Below, one piece after another: positions 34,423 through 41,813 of a stretch of DNA of 41,813 nucleotides; position 1 is the stretch's first letter; every line of letters starts with the position of its first letter. A program made the translations under genes and the position numbers. Below the pieces are notes generated by a model. It ran no database searches. It was given only the letters and a program-made list of their open reading frames with translations, and had not been told where the DNA came from. Location of the stretch: contig JAPLRD010000193.1 in assembly GCA_026399375.1 (NCBI GenBank), positions 1 through 41,813 of the forward strand, read 5' to 3'. This DNA is from Pseudomonadota bacterium. GTDB taxonomy: Bacteria > Pseudomonadota > Gammaproteobacteria > Burkholderiales > SG8-39.

Positions 34423-35166
34423 CTAGCTGGGATCCCTGCCGAGGACGCTCTTCAGGCCGTCGCTGTCAAGGATGCGTATGAATTTTTGCTGCACTCCGAT
34501 CAGGCCGTCTTCCTGGAACTTCGAGAATGTGCGGCTGACCGTTTCCAGTTTCAGTCCGAGATAGCTGCCGATTTCTTCGCGCGTCATGCGAAGATTGAAT
34601 TCGGACGGCGAATAGCCGCGCGAAGTGAATCGCTGCGACAGATTGAGCAGGAAGGCAGCCAGCCGTTCTTCCGCGCGCATACTGCCAAGCAGCAGCATGA
34701 CACCGTGTTCGCGCACGATTTCCCGGCTCATGACCTTGTGAAAGTGTTGCTGCAGAACGTAGATCTCCCGCGACAGTTCTTCCAGCCGGCCGTAGGGGAT
34801 AACGCATACTTCGCTGTCTTCCAGGGCGACCGCATTGCAGGAGTGCTGGTCCGCGCCGATTCCGTCCATGCCCAGCATGTCGCCCGCCATATGAAATCCG
34901 GTGACCTGATCACGGCCGTCTTCCATGACCAGCGTGGTCTTGAAAAAGCCGCTGCGCACAGCGTAAAGCGAGCCGAACTTCTCTTCTGAGCGGTAGACAC
35001 TGTCACCGCGCTTCACCCGCTTGCGGGTGTAGACCATCTGATCCAGTTTTTCGATCTCATCCGCACTCAGGCCGGTCGGAAGGCACATTTCGCGCAAGCT
35101 GCAATTGGAACATGCGTTCTTGAGCGCATGTATGTCGATGACCTTGGCGAGTTTGGGTGCGCTCAT
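34423..35166 (-). CDS. fnr: FNR-type oxygen-sensing transcriptional regulator
   Basis: 247 aa from the ATG at 35166; a GTG at 35202 would lie inside the FNR box and is less likely. Iron-sulfur ligands Cys19, Cys22, Cys28 (CSNCSLREMC) and Cys110 (QHSCNAVA) match E. coli FNR spacing. The recognition helix LETVSRTFSKFQ keeps Glu, Ser and Arg, so it should bind normal TTGAT-N4-ATCAA sites such as 28124 and 35194. The [4Fe-4S] cluster is lost in oxygen and the dimer dissociates. It is divergent from hemN and probably autoregulated through the shared box. Of the two FNR proteins here, this is the canonical one. Confidence 0.93.
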   Translation of the reverse strand: MSAPKLAKVIDIHALKNACSNCSLREMCLPTGLSADEIEKLDQMVYTRKRVKRGDSVYRSEEKFGSLYAVRSGFFKTTLVMEDGRDQVTGFHMAGDMLGMDGIGADQHSCNAVALEDSEVCVIPYGRLEELSREIYVLQQHFHKVMSREIVREHGVMLLLGSMRAEERLAAFLLNLSQRFTSRGYSPSEFNLRMTREEIGSYLGLKLETVSRTFSKFQEDGLIGVQQKFIRILDSDGLKSVLGRDPS

Positions 35167-35193
35167 ATCCCGTGCACGCAAGCGAGAAGTGAT

Positions 35194-35207
35194 TTGATCC
35201 ACATCAA
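35194..35207. promoter_or_regulatory. Perfect FNR box between fnr and hemN
   Basis: TTGAT-CCAC-ATCAA is an exact match. Its centre is 35 bp from the fnr ATG and 40 bp from the annotated hemN ATG. If FNR activates hemN from the usual -41.5 position, transcription would start at the first hemN ATG, which argues for the second ATG (35262) or for a leaderless message; otherwise FNR may repress one side. Confidence 0.85.
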
Positions 35208-35240
35208 CATTCCTATTCCGGAATTGGGCAGACTTGATCG

Positions 35241-36656
35241 ATGAACGTGACAGCCATACGCATGAATCCGTACCAAAACAACCTGCAGGTTGATGCCGAG
35301 CTGCTGCGAAAATTCAATATCAGCGGCCCGCGCTACACCTCTTATCCGACCGCAGACCGTTTCGTAGAAGCCTTTGACGAGGCTGCCTATCGCAGCTGGC
35401 TGGCGAAGCGCAATGTGGGCGGCATGACCCGATCGCTCGCATTATACGTCCACTTGCCATTTTGCGACACCATTTGCTATTACTGCGGCTGCAACAAGAT
35501 TGTCACCAAGGATCACGGACGGTCCGCTAAGTACTTGAAATACCTGGGGCGCGAGATTCGCATGCAAAGTACCGAGTTGGGCGGTCGGCGGCGGGTGACG
35601 CAAATGCACTGGGGCGGCGGGACGCCGACCTTTCTCAGCGAAGCCGAGCTAACCGAACTCATGCAGGTGGTGCGCGAGAACTTCGATCTCGATCCGCACG
35701 GCGAGCATTCCATCGAAGTGGACCCGCGCAAAGTCGGCGAGGCGAAAGTCGCGCTGTTGGGAAAGCTGGGAATGAACCGCATCAGCGTAGGCGTGCAGGA
35801 TTTCAATCCCGAAGTGCAGCGCGCCGTCAATCGTATCCAGAGCCTCGAGGAAACCCGGGTGGTCATCGACGCCGCGCGCAAGAACGGGTTTCAATCGGTC
35901 AACATGGACCTCATTTACGGCCTGCCAAAGCAGACTGTGGCGGGTTTCAGCGAAACACTGGCGCAGGTCATCAAATGTTCTCCGGACCGGATCGCGCTCT
36001 ATAACTACGCCCATTTGCCCGCCGTGTTCAAACCGCAGCGGCGCATTCTGGATACCGACATCCCCAAACCGGAGGTCAAGCTGCAACTCATGATCAGCGC
36101 GATCGAGACGCTGCTTGCCGCGGGCTATGTCTATATCGGCATGGACCATTTCTCCAAGCCGGATGACGATCTTGCGGTGGCGCAGCGGCAGGGCCGGCTG
36201 TACCGCAATTTTCAGGGCTATTCGACCTATGGCGACTGCGACCTCATAGGCCTTGGGGTGTCGGCGATCGGAAAAATCGGGCCGACCTACAGCCAGAACG
36301 TGCGCACGCTGGAGGAATATTACGACCGATTGGACAACAGTCTTCTGCCGATCATGCGCGGCATCGAAGTGACGGCCGATGATCTGGTCAGGCGCGCGGT
36401 AATACAGGCATTGTCGTGCCACTTCGAATTGTCGATGGAAGCCATAGGTATCGCGCATTTGATCGATTTCAAGGCCTATTTTTCCGCAGAATTGGCGGAG
36501 TTGCGCGACTATGCCAAGGACGGTCTGGTGGAAATAGACGGTGACTGGATCGTGGTCACTCCCAGAGGGCGGCTGTTGGTGCGCATTCTTTGCATGGTGT
36601 TCGACAAGTACTTGCGCCAGGCGAGCCGGCGCGCGAGCTATTCCAAAGTCATCTAG
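35241..36656 (+). CDS. hemN: Oxygen-independent coproporphyrinogen III oxidase (HemN)
   Basis: 471 aa from 35241. Radical-SAM signature CDTICYYCGC at residues 75-84 (CX3CX2CXC, HemN type), SGPRYTSYPTADRF at the N-terminus, GGGTPTF and a C-terminal HemN domain. It converts coproporphyrinogen III to protoporphyrinogen IX without O2, needed for heme synthesis under low oxygen and thus for the cbb3 oxidase. The ATG at 35262 (MNPYQNN) is an alternative start, closer to family length. No strong Shine-Dalgarno is seen at either. Confidence 0.95.
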   Translation: MNVTAIRMNPYQNNLQVDAELLRKFNISGPRYTSYPTADRFVEAFDEAAYRSWLAKRNVGGMTRSLALYVHLPFCDTICYYCGCNKIVTKDHGRSAKYLKYLGREIRMQSTELGGRRRVTQMHWGGGTPTFLSEAELTELMQVVRENFDLDPHGEHSIEVDPRKVGEAKVALLGKLGMNRISVGVQDFNPEVQRAVNRIQSLEETRVVIDAARKNGFQSVNMDLIYGLPKQTVAGFSETLAQVIKCSPDRIALYNYAHLPAVFKPQRRILDTDIPKPEVKLQLMISAIETLLAAGYVYIGMDHFSKPDDDLAVAQRQGRLYRNFQGYSTYGDCDLIGLGVSAIGKIGPTYSQNVRTLEEYYDRLDNSLLPIMRGIEVTADDLVRRAVIQALSCHFELSMEAIGIAHLIDFKAYFSAELAELRDYAKDGLVEIDGDWIVVTPRGRLLVRILCMVFDKYLRQASRRASYSKVI

Positions 36657-36665
36657 AGCAATATC

Positions 36666-37367
36666 GTGGAGGCCCAGTTCGCGGCCGCTTTCCTGATCGG
36701 GCTGCTGGGCGGCGTTCATTGTGTCGGCATGTGCGGCGGTATCGTCGGCGCACTTTCCGTGCAGCCCATGGGTCGGGGCCGCGCATGGAGCCTGCATCTG
36801 AACTATAGCGCCGGGCGCATTGCGAGCTATTCCGTCGCCGGGGCCATCATGGGCGCAGTCGGCAGCATGGGGCTTTTTTTTGACCAGGTATTGCCGGTGC
36901 AGTTGCTGCTATATGTATTCGCCAACCTGATTTTGGTCATCCTGGGCCTTTATCTTGCAGGCTTCGGCAGTCTGCTGCCGAGACTGGAGACACTGGGCTC
37001 AGGGGTGTGGCGCCGGATTCAGCCCTATAGCGCCAGGATGTTGCCGGCGGATACCCCGGGGAAATCGTTCGCCTTGGGTGTGCTTTGGGGGTGGTTGCCC
37101 TGCGGGCTGGTGTACAGTCTGCTCGCGACCGCGCTCCTCAGCGGTGGCGCTGCCCGCGGTTCGCTGATAATGCTGGCTTTCGGTCTGGGTACGCTGCCCA
37201 ACCTGCTGCTGGCCGGGATGTTCTTCAAGCGGCTGCGCGACGTCACCTCGGACCGGCGGGTCAGACTGGCCGCCGGCGCCATCGTGGCCGGTTTTGGCAT
37301 TGTTGGCTTGATCAAAGCCACGTTTATGGGGGAGCATATCCAGCATGGCTTCCTGTGCATTACCTGA
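36666..37367 (+). CDS. TauE/SafE-type membrane protein (DsbD/CcdA-like) of the cbb3 region
   Basis: 233 aa from a GTG 9 bp after hemN. About six hydrophobic segments. HCVGMCGGIVGAL near residue 19 and GWLPCGLVYSLL near 141 carry conserved cysteines of a kind seen in metal- or electron-transferring relatives of CcdA/DsbD. Proteins of this type often sit beside cbb3 genes and are suspected of copper or thiol handling during maturation. It could fill part of the role of the missing ccoI/ccoS; that is inference. Confidence 0.8.
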   Translation: MEAQFAAAFLIGLLGGVHCVGMCGGIVGALSVQPMGRGRAWSLHLNYSAGRIASYSVAGAIMGAVGSMGLFFDQVLPVQLLLYVFANLILVILGLYLAGFGSLLPRLETLGSGVWRRIQPYSARMLPADTPGKSFALGVLWGWLPCGLVYSLLATALLSGGAARGSLIMLAFGLGTLPNLLLAGMFFKRLRDVTSDRRVRLAAGAIVAGFGIVGLIKATFMGEHIQHGFLCIT

Positions 37368-37437
37368 CCAGGGGACTGCAGAACGGCTGCAACCTGAATT
37401 TCGATCCTGAACCAACCATATCAGCAAGGAGAACAGC

Positions 37438-37872
37438 GTGACCACCATCCTCATCGCAGTCGACGGATCTACTCACTCGATCAAGATCGCCAAGGCGGCA
37501 ATTGCACAAGCATCCACGTATAAGATTCCACCCGTGCTGCATCTTGGCTATGTACATCTGCCGGTTCCGACCCTGGGTGGCCTGATCAAACCGATCGGCC
37601 ACCAGGCGCTCCAGAGATACTATCTGGAGGAAGGCGAAGACGCCCTGCGGGGGGCGAAGAAGCTGTTCGACCGGGCAAAACTGGCCTGCAAGCTGCATAT
37701 CATGGTCGGGCCTATCGCCGAAACCCTGTCCGTCGAGGCGAAAAAACTGAAATGTGACCTGATCATCATGGGTACGCACGGTATGGGCGCCATGTCGGGC
37801 CTGCTGCTCGGATCGGTCGCCGCAAAGACAGTACACCTGGCACCCTGCCCGGTAATGCTGGTCCGCGACTGA
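37438..37872 (+). CDS. Universal stress protein (UspA family), second copy
   Basis: 144 aa, GTG start with AAGGAG 7 nt upstream. It begins TTILIAVDGSTHSIK and ends with the ATP-site pattern GTHGMGAMSGLLLGSVAAK. It differs clearly from the Usp at 33911. It lies between the TauE/SafE-type gene and the GNAT gene, 71 bp and 35 bp away. Confidence 0.93.
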   Translation: MTTILIAVDGSTHSIKIAKAAIAQASTYKIPPVLHLGYVHLPVPTLGGLIKPIGHQALQRYYLEEGEDALRGAKKLFDRAKLACKLHIMVGPIAETLSVEAKKLKCDLIIMGTHGMGAMSGLLLGSVAAKTVHLAPCPVMLVRD

Positions 37873-37906
37873 GCGATACGGAGGGCGGTCGGCGGTTCGG
37901 GTATTC

Positions 37907-38467
37907 ATGGAAAACGCCACCTCTTCAGGGCTGACATCGAACTTGCCGGTGCCGCCGGAAATATGGATGCTCCCCGGGGGCGCAGAGGCAACGATGCGCC
38001 CAATCCGCCCCGAGGACGCCGCTATAGAGCAGGAATTCGTGCGCAGGCTCTCGCCTGAATCGCGCTATTTCCGTTTCATGGCGAAAATGCGCAAACTGAC
38101 GCCGGAGATGCTTGAGCATTTCACCCATATCGATCCCCGGCGCGAAATGGCCTTGATTGTCACGGTGGTGCAGGAGGGCGTAGAGACTGAGATCGCGGTG
38201 GGACGCTATGCCGCCAGCCTGGACAGCGAGGCCTGCGAATTCGCAATCGCCGTCGCTGATGCTTGGCAGCATAAGGGCATCGCCCGGCGCGTGATGCAGG
38301 CGCTCATTCGGCATGCGCGCGAAAGAGGGATCAAGCGCATGGACGGTTTCGTTCTGGCGCTCAACACCAAGATGTTCGGTTTGATGCATACGCTCGGATT
38401 CGAGTCGCACCGCGACCCCGAGGATTCGACCCTTCGCATATTCTCGAAGCAACTGCAGGCGGATTGA
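37907..38467 (+). CDS. GNAT-family N-acetyltransferase (protein-acetyltransferase-like)
   Basis: 186 aa. RPIRPEDA and LSPESRYFRF at the start of the domain and VADAWQHKGIARRVMQAL (acetyl-CoA binding loop) identify a GNAT similar to the C-terminal domain of Pat-type lysine acetyltransferases. No long N-terminal NDP-CoA-ligase-like part is fused. It may acetylate metabolic enzymes such as acyl-CoA synthetases. It lies next to Usp in what looks like a low-oxygen stress unit. Confidence 0.85.
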   Translation: MENATSSGLTSNLPVPPEIWMLPGGAEATMRPIRPEDAAIEQEFVRRLSPESRYFRFMAKMRKLTPEMLEHFTHIDPRREMALIVTVVQEGVETEIAVGRYAASLDSEACEFAIAVADAWQHKGIARRVMQALIRHARERGIKRMDGFVLALNTKMFGLMHTLGFESHRDPEDSTLRIFSKQLQAD

Positions 38468-38487
38468 ATCCGGCAAGGAATACTTTA

Positions 38488-40134
38488 ATGCTCGACTGGA
38501 TCAAGCATTTCGGCGGCAAGCCCGATCATCCGCTGCGCGACGAGAATGCGGCGAATGAGGTGCTGGCGGGACTGCCTGCGGGTGTGTCGGTCGACACCTT
38601 GGAGCAGATCTCGCATTGGCTAGGATCGGTCAAGGAGACTCCCGGCTTTGCCTGCGACGACCGGTTGGCCGTGACCTGCCGGCTCGACCGGGCGGGTGAA
38701 GCGCATGCGGATCCCCTGTTCAATCAGTTCTTCTCGAAGATTCATCAGCAAGATCACTCGATAGACAAGATCTGGGAAGTACTGTGCGAGTACTGGGGCC
38801 GATTGGCCGAAGGCTATGCGCAGTGCGTGGCGGACTTCGAACACGGCGAGAAGGGCGCGAAAAACGTAGAGGATCAGATCCCGCTGGCTTTGTCGCGTGC
38901 GCTGCGGGCCGCCGGCCAGCGTTTCAAGTTGCGCTATCTGCGTTTCATCGGCATCGAACCCGGAGCGTGGGCGCCGCTATATCGTATGGCTGCTTTCGCA
39001 GAACTGAAACAGTTCGAAAATATTCCGGTCGTCGCCTATGCGCGCGAAGTGCATACCACGGTGCGTGCGGAACTGCAAAAGATCCTGCTGCTCCATCTGG
39101 CGGCGCCGCATGAGCTGCCCCCGGCGCAACTCGAACTCGCGTTCCGGATACTCGCGCGCTTCGCAACATCCGCCGAATGGTCGGTTTCGCCGCAGGCCGA
39201 ATGCAATTTTGCCATCGACCTTAGTTCCGGCGGACAGCCTGTCCATATGCCGGCGAAGCGGGCGGCGAGCGCAGGCAGGCGTTTCATCGGCGGCGGCCAG
39301 GCATTGACCAAACTCGAGGAGCTGCGGCTGCGGAGCGAGAAGAACATGCTGAGCCAGGAGCAGCGTTTCGGCGGGCAGTTTTCGCCGGCGCAGATCATCA
39401 CCGTGATCAAACACCTGCAACTCTACCTCTGCGCGGCGCCCCCGCACCGCCACGATGCAAGAACTATCGCGGCGACCGGGCTGAGCGTGGTTCACGGACT
39501 GAAACCGATCTGCCAGCGCGTGACCAAGATAGAGCTCGGATCGGGAATGAGCCTCGGCGAGGACCTGGACATTAAAGCCAAGACAGCCAACATCATGAAG
39601 CTGGTTGCCGAGGAGGTGGAGTCCACACCCGAAACCTGGATACAAAAAGACCGCAGCGACTGGGGCCTGGGTGCGGACATTCCCCCGGATCTGGGCAAGT
39701 GGGCCGAACCGGGCAAACTATGCGGGATCCAGCTCCAAGGGGAGAAGAACTGGTGGGTTGGAATCGTTCGGCGGATGGACGCGAGCAAAGGGATGCACTG
39801 CGGCATACGGATATTTTCCAAGAGCCCGGTCTCGGTCTGGCTGCGGGTGCTAGGTGCAGGCGGACATGAGTCCGCCAATTGGGAGAGTTCGACCGGCTCG
39901 TTCGCCTTCGATTACCTGCGCGCAATCATGTTGCCCGATGCGCTCAAGTCGCACGACCATCCGGTGATGATCCTGGAAAACAAGAGCTATGTTCCCGGCC
40001 AGCTCTGCGAGGTGATGATGGGCGAGCACAGCCGCCATCTCAAGCTGGTTGAATTCCTGGAAGAGGGCGAGGATTACGTGCGCGCCGCGTTCGAGTGGCA
40101 GCGGCCCGCACCCGGAAAGCAGGCTCGTGCGTAA
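38488..40134 (+). CDS. Protein of unknown function, 548 aa
   Basis: ATG at 38488 with AAGGAA 8 nt upstream; the frame is open to 38464. It has no signal peptide or membrane segment. The first 330 residues are largely helical. The last 200 are beta-rich, with WWVGIVRRMD, SVWLRVLG and a closing SYVPGQLCEVMM segment that recalls PilZ-type barrels, but I see no clear RxxxR and (D/N)xSxxG pair. I do not recognise the family. It starts 20 bp after the GNAT gene and may belong to the same transcript. Confidence 0.8.
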   Translation: MLDWIKHFGGKPDHPLRDENAANEVLAGLPAGVSVDTLEQISHWLGSVKETPGFACDDRLAVTCRLDRAGEAHADPLFNQFFSKIHQQDHSIDKIWEVLCEYWGRLAEGYAQCVADFEHGEKGAKNVEDQIPLALSRALRAAGQRFKLRYLRFIGIEPGAWAPLYRMAAFAELKQFENIPVVAYAREVHTTVRAELQKILLLHLAAPHELPPAQLELAFRILARFATSAEWSVSPQAECNFAIDLSSGGQPVHMPAKRAASAGRRFIGGGQALTKLEELRLRSEKNMLSQEQRFGGQFSPAQIITVIKHLQLYLCAAPPHRHDARTIAATGLSVVHGLKPICQRVTKIELGSGMSLGEDLDIKAKTANIMKLVAEEVESTPETWIQKDRSDWGLGADIPPDLGKWAEPGKLCGIQLQGEKNWWVGIVRRMDASKGMHCGIRIFSKSPVSVWLRVLGAGGHESANWESSTGSFAFDYLRAIMLPDALKSHDHPVMILENKSYVPGQLCEVMMGEHSRHLKLVEFLEEGEDYVRAAFEWQRPAPGKQARA

Positions 40135-40166
40135 GCGGAATCCGGGCGGAAATGAGTCAAGCCACG

Positions 40167-40172
40167 TATAAT
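40167..40172 (+). promoter_or_regulatory. TATAAT -10 element before the NrfJ-like gene
   Basis: A perfect TATAAT, 35 bp before the ATG at 40208, in a 73-bp gap. No good -35 is visible at the usual distance. Confidence 0.4.
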
Positions 40173-40207
40173 GGGCGACTGAAATCCGACCTCTTCAAAG
40201 GCCTTCC

Positions 40208-40567
40208 ATGAAAACCACTACCCTGCTGCTAGCCTTGGCATTTGCATCCACCTCGGCGTTCGCCCAGTCGATGCCATCCGGCCACCCGCCCATGGGCTCG
40301 GCGAAGGACGGCAAGGGTGCACCGGACGCGCAGTTGTCGCAGAAAGGCAAAGTTCTGAGCAGCATCGATGCAGGGCAGTACACCTATATCGAAGTTTCGC
40401 AGAACAAGAAGACCCTTTGGCTTGCGGGGACCAAGGTCGCGGTCAAGAAAGGCGACGTGATACGGTTCGATGACGGAATGGTGATGACGAACTTCGAGAG
40501 CAAGACGCTGAAGCGCACGTTCCCCGCCGTCACGTTTGTCAGTCAAGTCGTCGTTAGCAAAGAATAG
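40208..40567 (+). CDS. NrfJ-like small secreted protein
   Basis: 119 aa with a signal peptide (MKTTTLLLALAFASTSAFAQ, cleavage near residue 19). The mature part, GKVLSSIDAGQYTYIEV, LWLAGTKVAVKKGD and MTNFESKTLKRTF, follows the pattern of the small periplasmic NrfJ proteins known near nitrite-reductase cytochromes. Here no nrf genes are near. NrfJ's own role is poorly defined, so a link to heme-protein or metal stress is only a guess. Confidence 0.7.
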   Translation: MKTTTLLLALAFASTSAFAQSMPSGHPPMGSAKDGKGAPDAQLSQKGKVLSSIDAGQYTYIEVSQNKKTLWLAGTKVAVKKGDVIRFDDGMVMTNFESKTLKRTFPAVTFVSQVVVSKE

Positions 40568-40634
40568 GAACAGAACGCGGGGCCGGCGTCCGCACGACCC
40601 GGAATCGGTCCCCCGTCCTCACCCGGGCGGCTTC

Positions 40635-41306
40635 ATGGCAACACAGGATCCATCGCAGATCTGGCAGTCGAGGCTGATCAAGCACGGCCTCTACGAGCTT
40701 CGCCGGCATGCATCAATGCGCCCCTTGAAGCCGAGGGCGAAGCGCTTCATATTTCTTCGCCACGGAGAAACGGAAGGCAACGCAAAGCGCGTCTACCAGC
40801 CGGCGGACATCCCGCTCAACGCCACCGGGGAGGCGCAGGCAAGACGGGCGGCCGAATATCTGCGCGAACACCCGGTCGAGCGCATTCTTGCGAGCGACAT
40901 GCGGCGGGCGTGGCAGACCGCGGAGGCGGCGGCGCAAACGGTGGGAGCATCGGTCATTCCGGAACCGCGGCTGCGGGAACGGTGGTTCGGCGACCTTGTC
41001 GGTACCTCGTCAATCGATCTGGATTGGCGCATAGACCCGCCGAACGGGGAGACCCTGCAGCAATTCGTCGAGCGCACCCAGACGGGCTTCATGCACGCCC
41101 TCGACACCGACGCATCGACTTTGCTGGTCGCGCACGGCGGCTCACTTTATGTCCTCGTCTATAGCCTCGGCGCTGATCTGCTGGAAGATCACATTTCCAA
41201 CGCCACGCCCCTGCTCTTCGAGTTTGAAGACAGCGCAAGCTGTTGGCGTATAAGCAATATTGCGCCAAAATCGGTCACGAATGAGTATCTCAAGACGGCG
41301 GATTAG
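40635..41306 (+). CDS. Histidine phosphatase family protein (phosphoglycerate-mutase-like)
   Basis: 223 aa from the ATG at 40635; the open frame back to 40536 overlaps the preceding gene. It has the catalytic RHGE at residues 42-45 (FIFLRHGETEGN), LNATGEAQA, an ILASDMRRAWQTAE loop and the second catalytic histidine in LLVAHGGSLY. It acts on phosphate monoesters; the substrate is unknown. An N-terminal extension of about 36 residues precedes the domain. Confidence 0.88.
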   Translation: MATQDPSQIWQSRLIKHGLYELRRHASMRPLKPRAKRFIFLRHGETEGNAKRVYQPADIPLNATGEAQARRAAEYLREHPVERILASDMRRAWQTAEAAAQTVGASVIPEPRLRERWFGDLVGTSSIDLDWRIDPPNGETLQQFVERTQTGFMHALDTDASTLLVAHGGSLYVLVYSLGADLLEDHISNATPLLFEFEDSASCWRISNIAPKSVTNEYLKTAD

Positions 41307-41425
41307 AATCGTATTATTGATTTAATATTTATATATATTAGTGTATTAAAAGATTAAATTCGTTCGATTATTCAGATATAAACAGTAACGCATTGTTTTA
41401 AAATATATCTCTATATATTTTAGCC
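41307..41425. other. Sharply AT-rich stretch upstream of flhD
   Basis: About 120 bp made mostly of A and T (TATATATATTAG, TTTTAAAATATATC), in strong contrast to the GC-rich rest of the window. It lies between the histidine phosphatase and flhD, 266 bp before the flhD ATG. Such tracts in flhDC control regions bend DNA and can attract H-NS/MvaT-type proteins; the function here is inferred. Confidence 0.6.
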
Positions 41426-41541
41426 GCTCAATGGCGTGCACGAATTCCTGTTCAGCCCCTCTTGGAATGCATCAGCGCAACGCTGTGCACGCTTGTGCAT
41501 GCGCGCGCGAATCCGCCCGTAGCCTCCGGATGAAACAGGCT

Positions 41542-41604
41542 TGTAGGACAAATTCCTACAGAATTTTTCGTGCGGCGGGCAGGGAATAAACGGACAAACT
41601 CCTA
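41542..41604. promoter_or_regulatory. Two spaced inverted repeats in the flhD promoter region
   Basis: TGTAGGA-CAAAT-TCCTACA (41542-41560) is a perfect 7-bp inverted repeat. A second, weaker copy CGGA-CAAAC-TCCTA (41591-41604) has the same 5-bp spacer and starts 46 bp later. Both lie within 150 bp of the flhD ATG and are probably sites for a regulator of motility genes. The protein is unknown. Confidence 0.6.
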
Positions 41605-41690
41605 TTACCCGGATTGGTGTCGCGCTGACAATGGCACCGTGCCTCAGCTAACGGGCTCGTGAGCGGTAAAAATCATCGGAGAACGGAAAA

Positions 41691-41813
41691 ATGAACATGT
41701 CCGACATGATGGGCGAGATCAGAGATCTCAACCTGACCTACCTTATGCTTGCACAGCAGATGATCCGGGAAGACAAATCGGCGGCGGTATACCGCCTCGG
41801 CGTAAGCCAGCAG
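41691..41813 (+). CDS. flhD: Flagellar master regulator FlhD, 3' end cut by window
   Basis: The first 41 codons are visible: MNMSDMMGEIRDLNLTYLML, then AQQMIREDKSAAVYRLGVS, closely matching the N-terminus of FlhD (IRDLNLTYLLLAQ type). FlhD with FlhC activates class II flagellar genes. CGGAGAACGG stands upstream of the ATG. The rest of the gene and flhC should follow beyond the window. Confidence 0.9.
   Translation, partial: MNMSDMMGEIRDLNLTYLMLAQQMIREDKSAAVYRLGVSQQ

Overview
The window looks like a piece of a GC-rich betaproteobacterial chromosome, probably Burkholderiales or a close relative. This rests on gene content, not on a search: a Bug/TctC-type periplasmic receptor, several CoA-linked degradation operons, an FNR-controlled cbb3 oxidase cluster with fnr and hemN, and the start of flhD. 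GC is high throughout except for one sharply AT-rich stretch just upstream of flhD. No rRNA, tRNA, CRISPR array, insertion sequence or phage gene was recognised.

Region 1 (1-9.7 kb) is catabolic. The end of an acyl-CoA carboxylase carboxyltransferase subunit lies on the plus strand. Facing it is a probable seven-gene minus-strand operon: UbiD-type decarboxylase, TIGR04076 protein, metallo-beta-lactamase-fold hydrolase, ADP-forming acyl-CoA ligase, GntR/UTRA regulator, acyl-CoA dehydrogenase and Bug-type receptor. Its head is divergent from a thiamine-diphosphate enzyme. Two GntR-operator-like direct repeats and a perfect -10 box lie in the divergent promoter.

Region 2 (11.4-19.5 kb) is the most notable. 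Two paralogous genes of the glycine/sarcosine/betaine (and D-proline) reductase selenoprotein B type, 292 codons each, contain an in-frame TGA at codon 164 in a UxxC motif. Each TGA is followed 10 nt later by an identical perfect 7-bp hairpin with a CGTGA loop, the expected layout of a bacterial SECIS. A standard gene caller would split each into two ORFs. They sit with two MaoC/FAS1-type hydratase subunits, a class III CoA-transferase and a DctPQM TRAP transporter. The two plus-strand transcription units start behind near-duplicate promoter regions carrying the same palindrome. No glycine or proline reductase partner genes are visible, so this appears to be a selenium-dependent step in an unassigned CoA-thioester catabolic pathway.

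Region 3 (19.6-25.3 kb) holds a cupin (cysteine-dioxygenase-like) protein fused to four rhodanese domains, an IclR regulator whose start codon lies inside a TTTTCA/TGAAAA repeat cluster, an acyl-CoA dehydrogenase and an MFS carrier.

Region 4 (25.4-40.1 kb) is a microaerobic respiration and regulation block: a Nudix/metallo-hydrolase fusion coupled to an FNR-like regulator, ccoNOQP with a well-placed FNR box, ccoG, ccoH, a small membrane protein, universal stress proteins, a second FNR divergent from hemN across a perfect FNR box, a TauE/SafE-type membrane protein, a GNAT acetyltransferase and a 548-aa protein of unknown function. ccoI and ccoS are not seen. Region 5 (40.1-41.8 kb) has an NrfJ-like secreted protein, a histidine phosphatase, and the flhD promoter region and 5' end.
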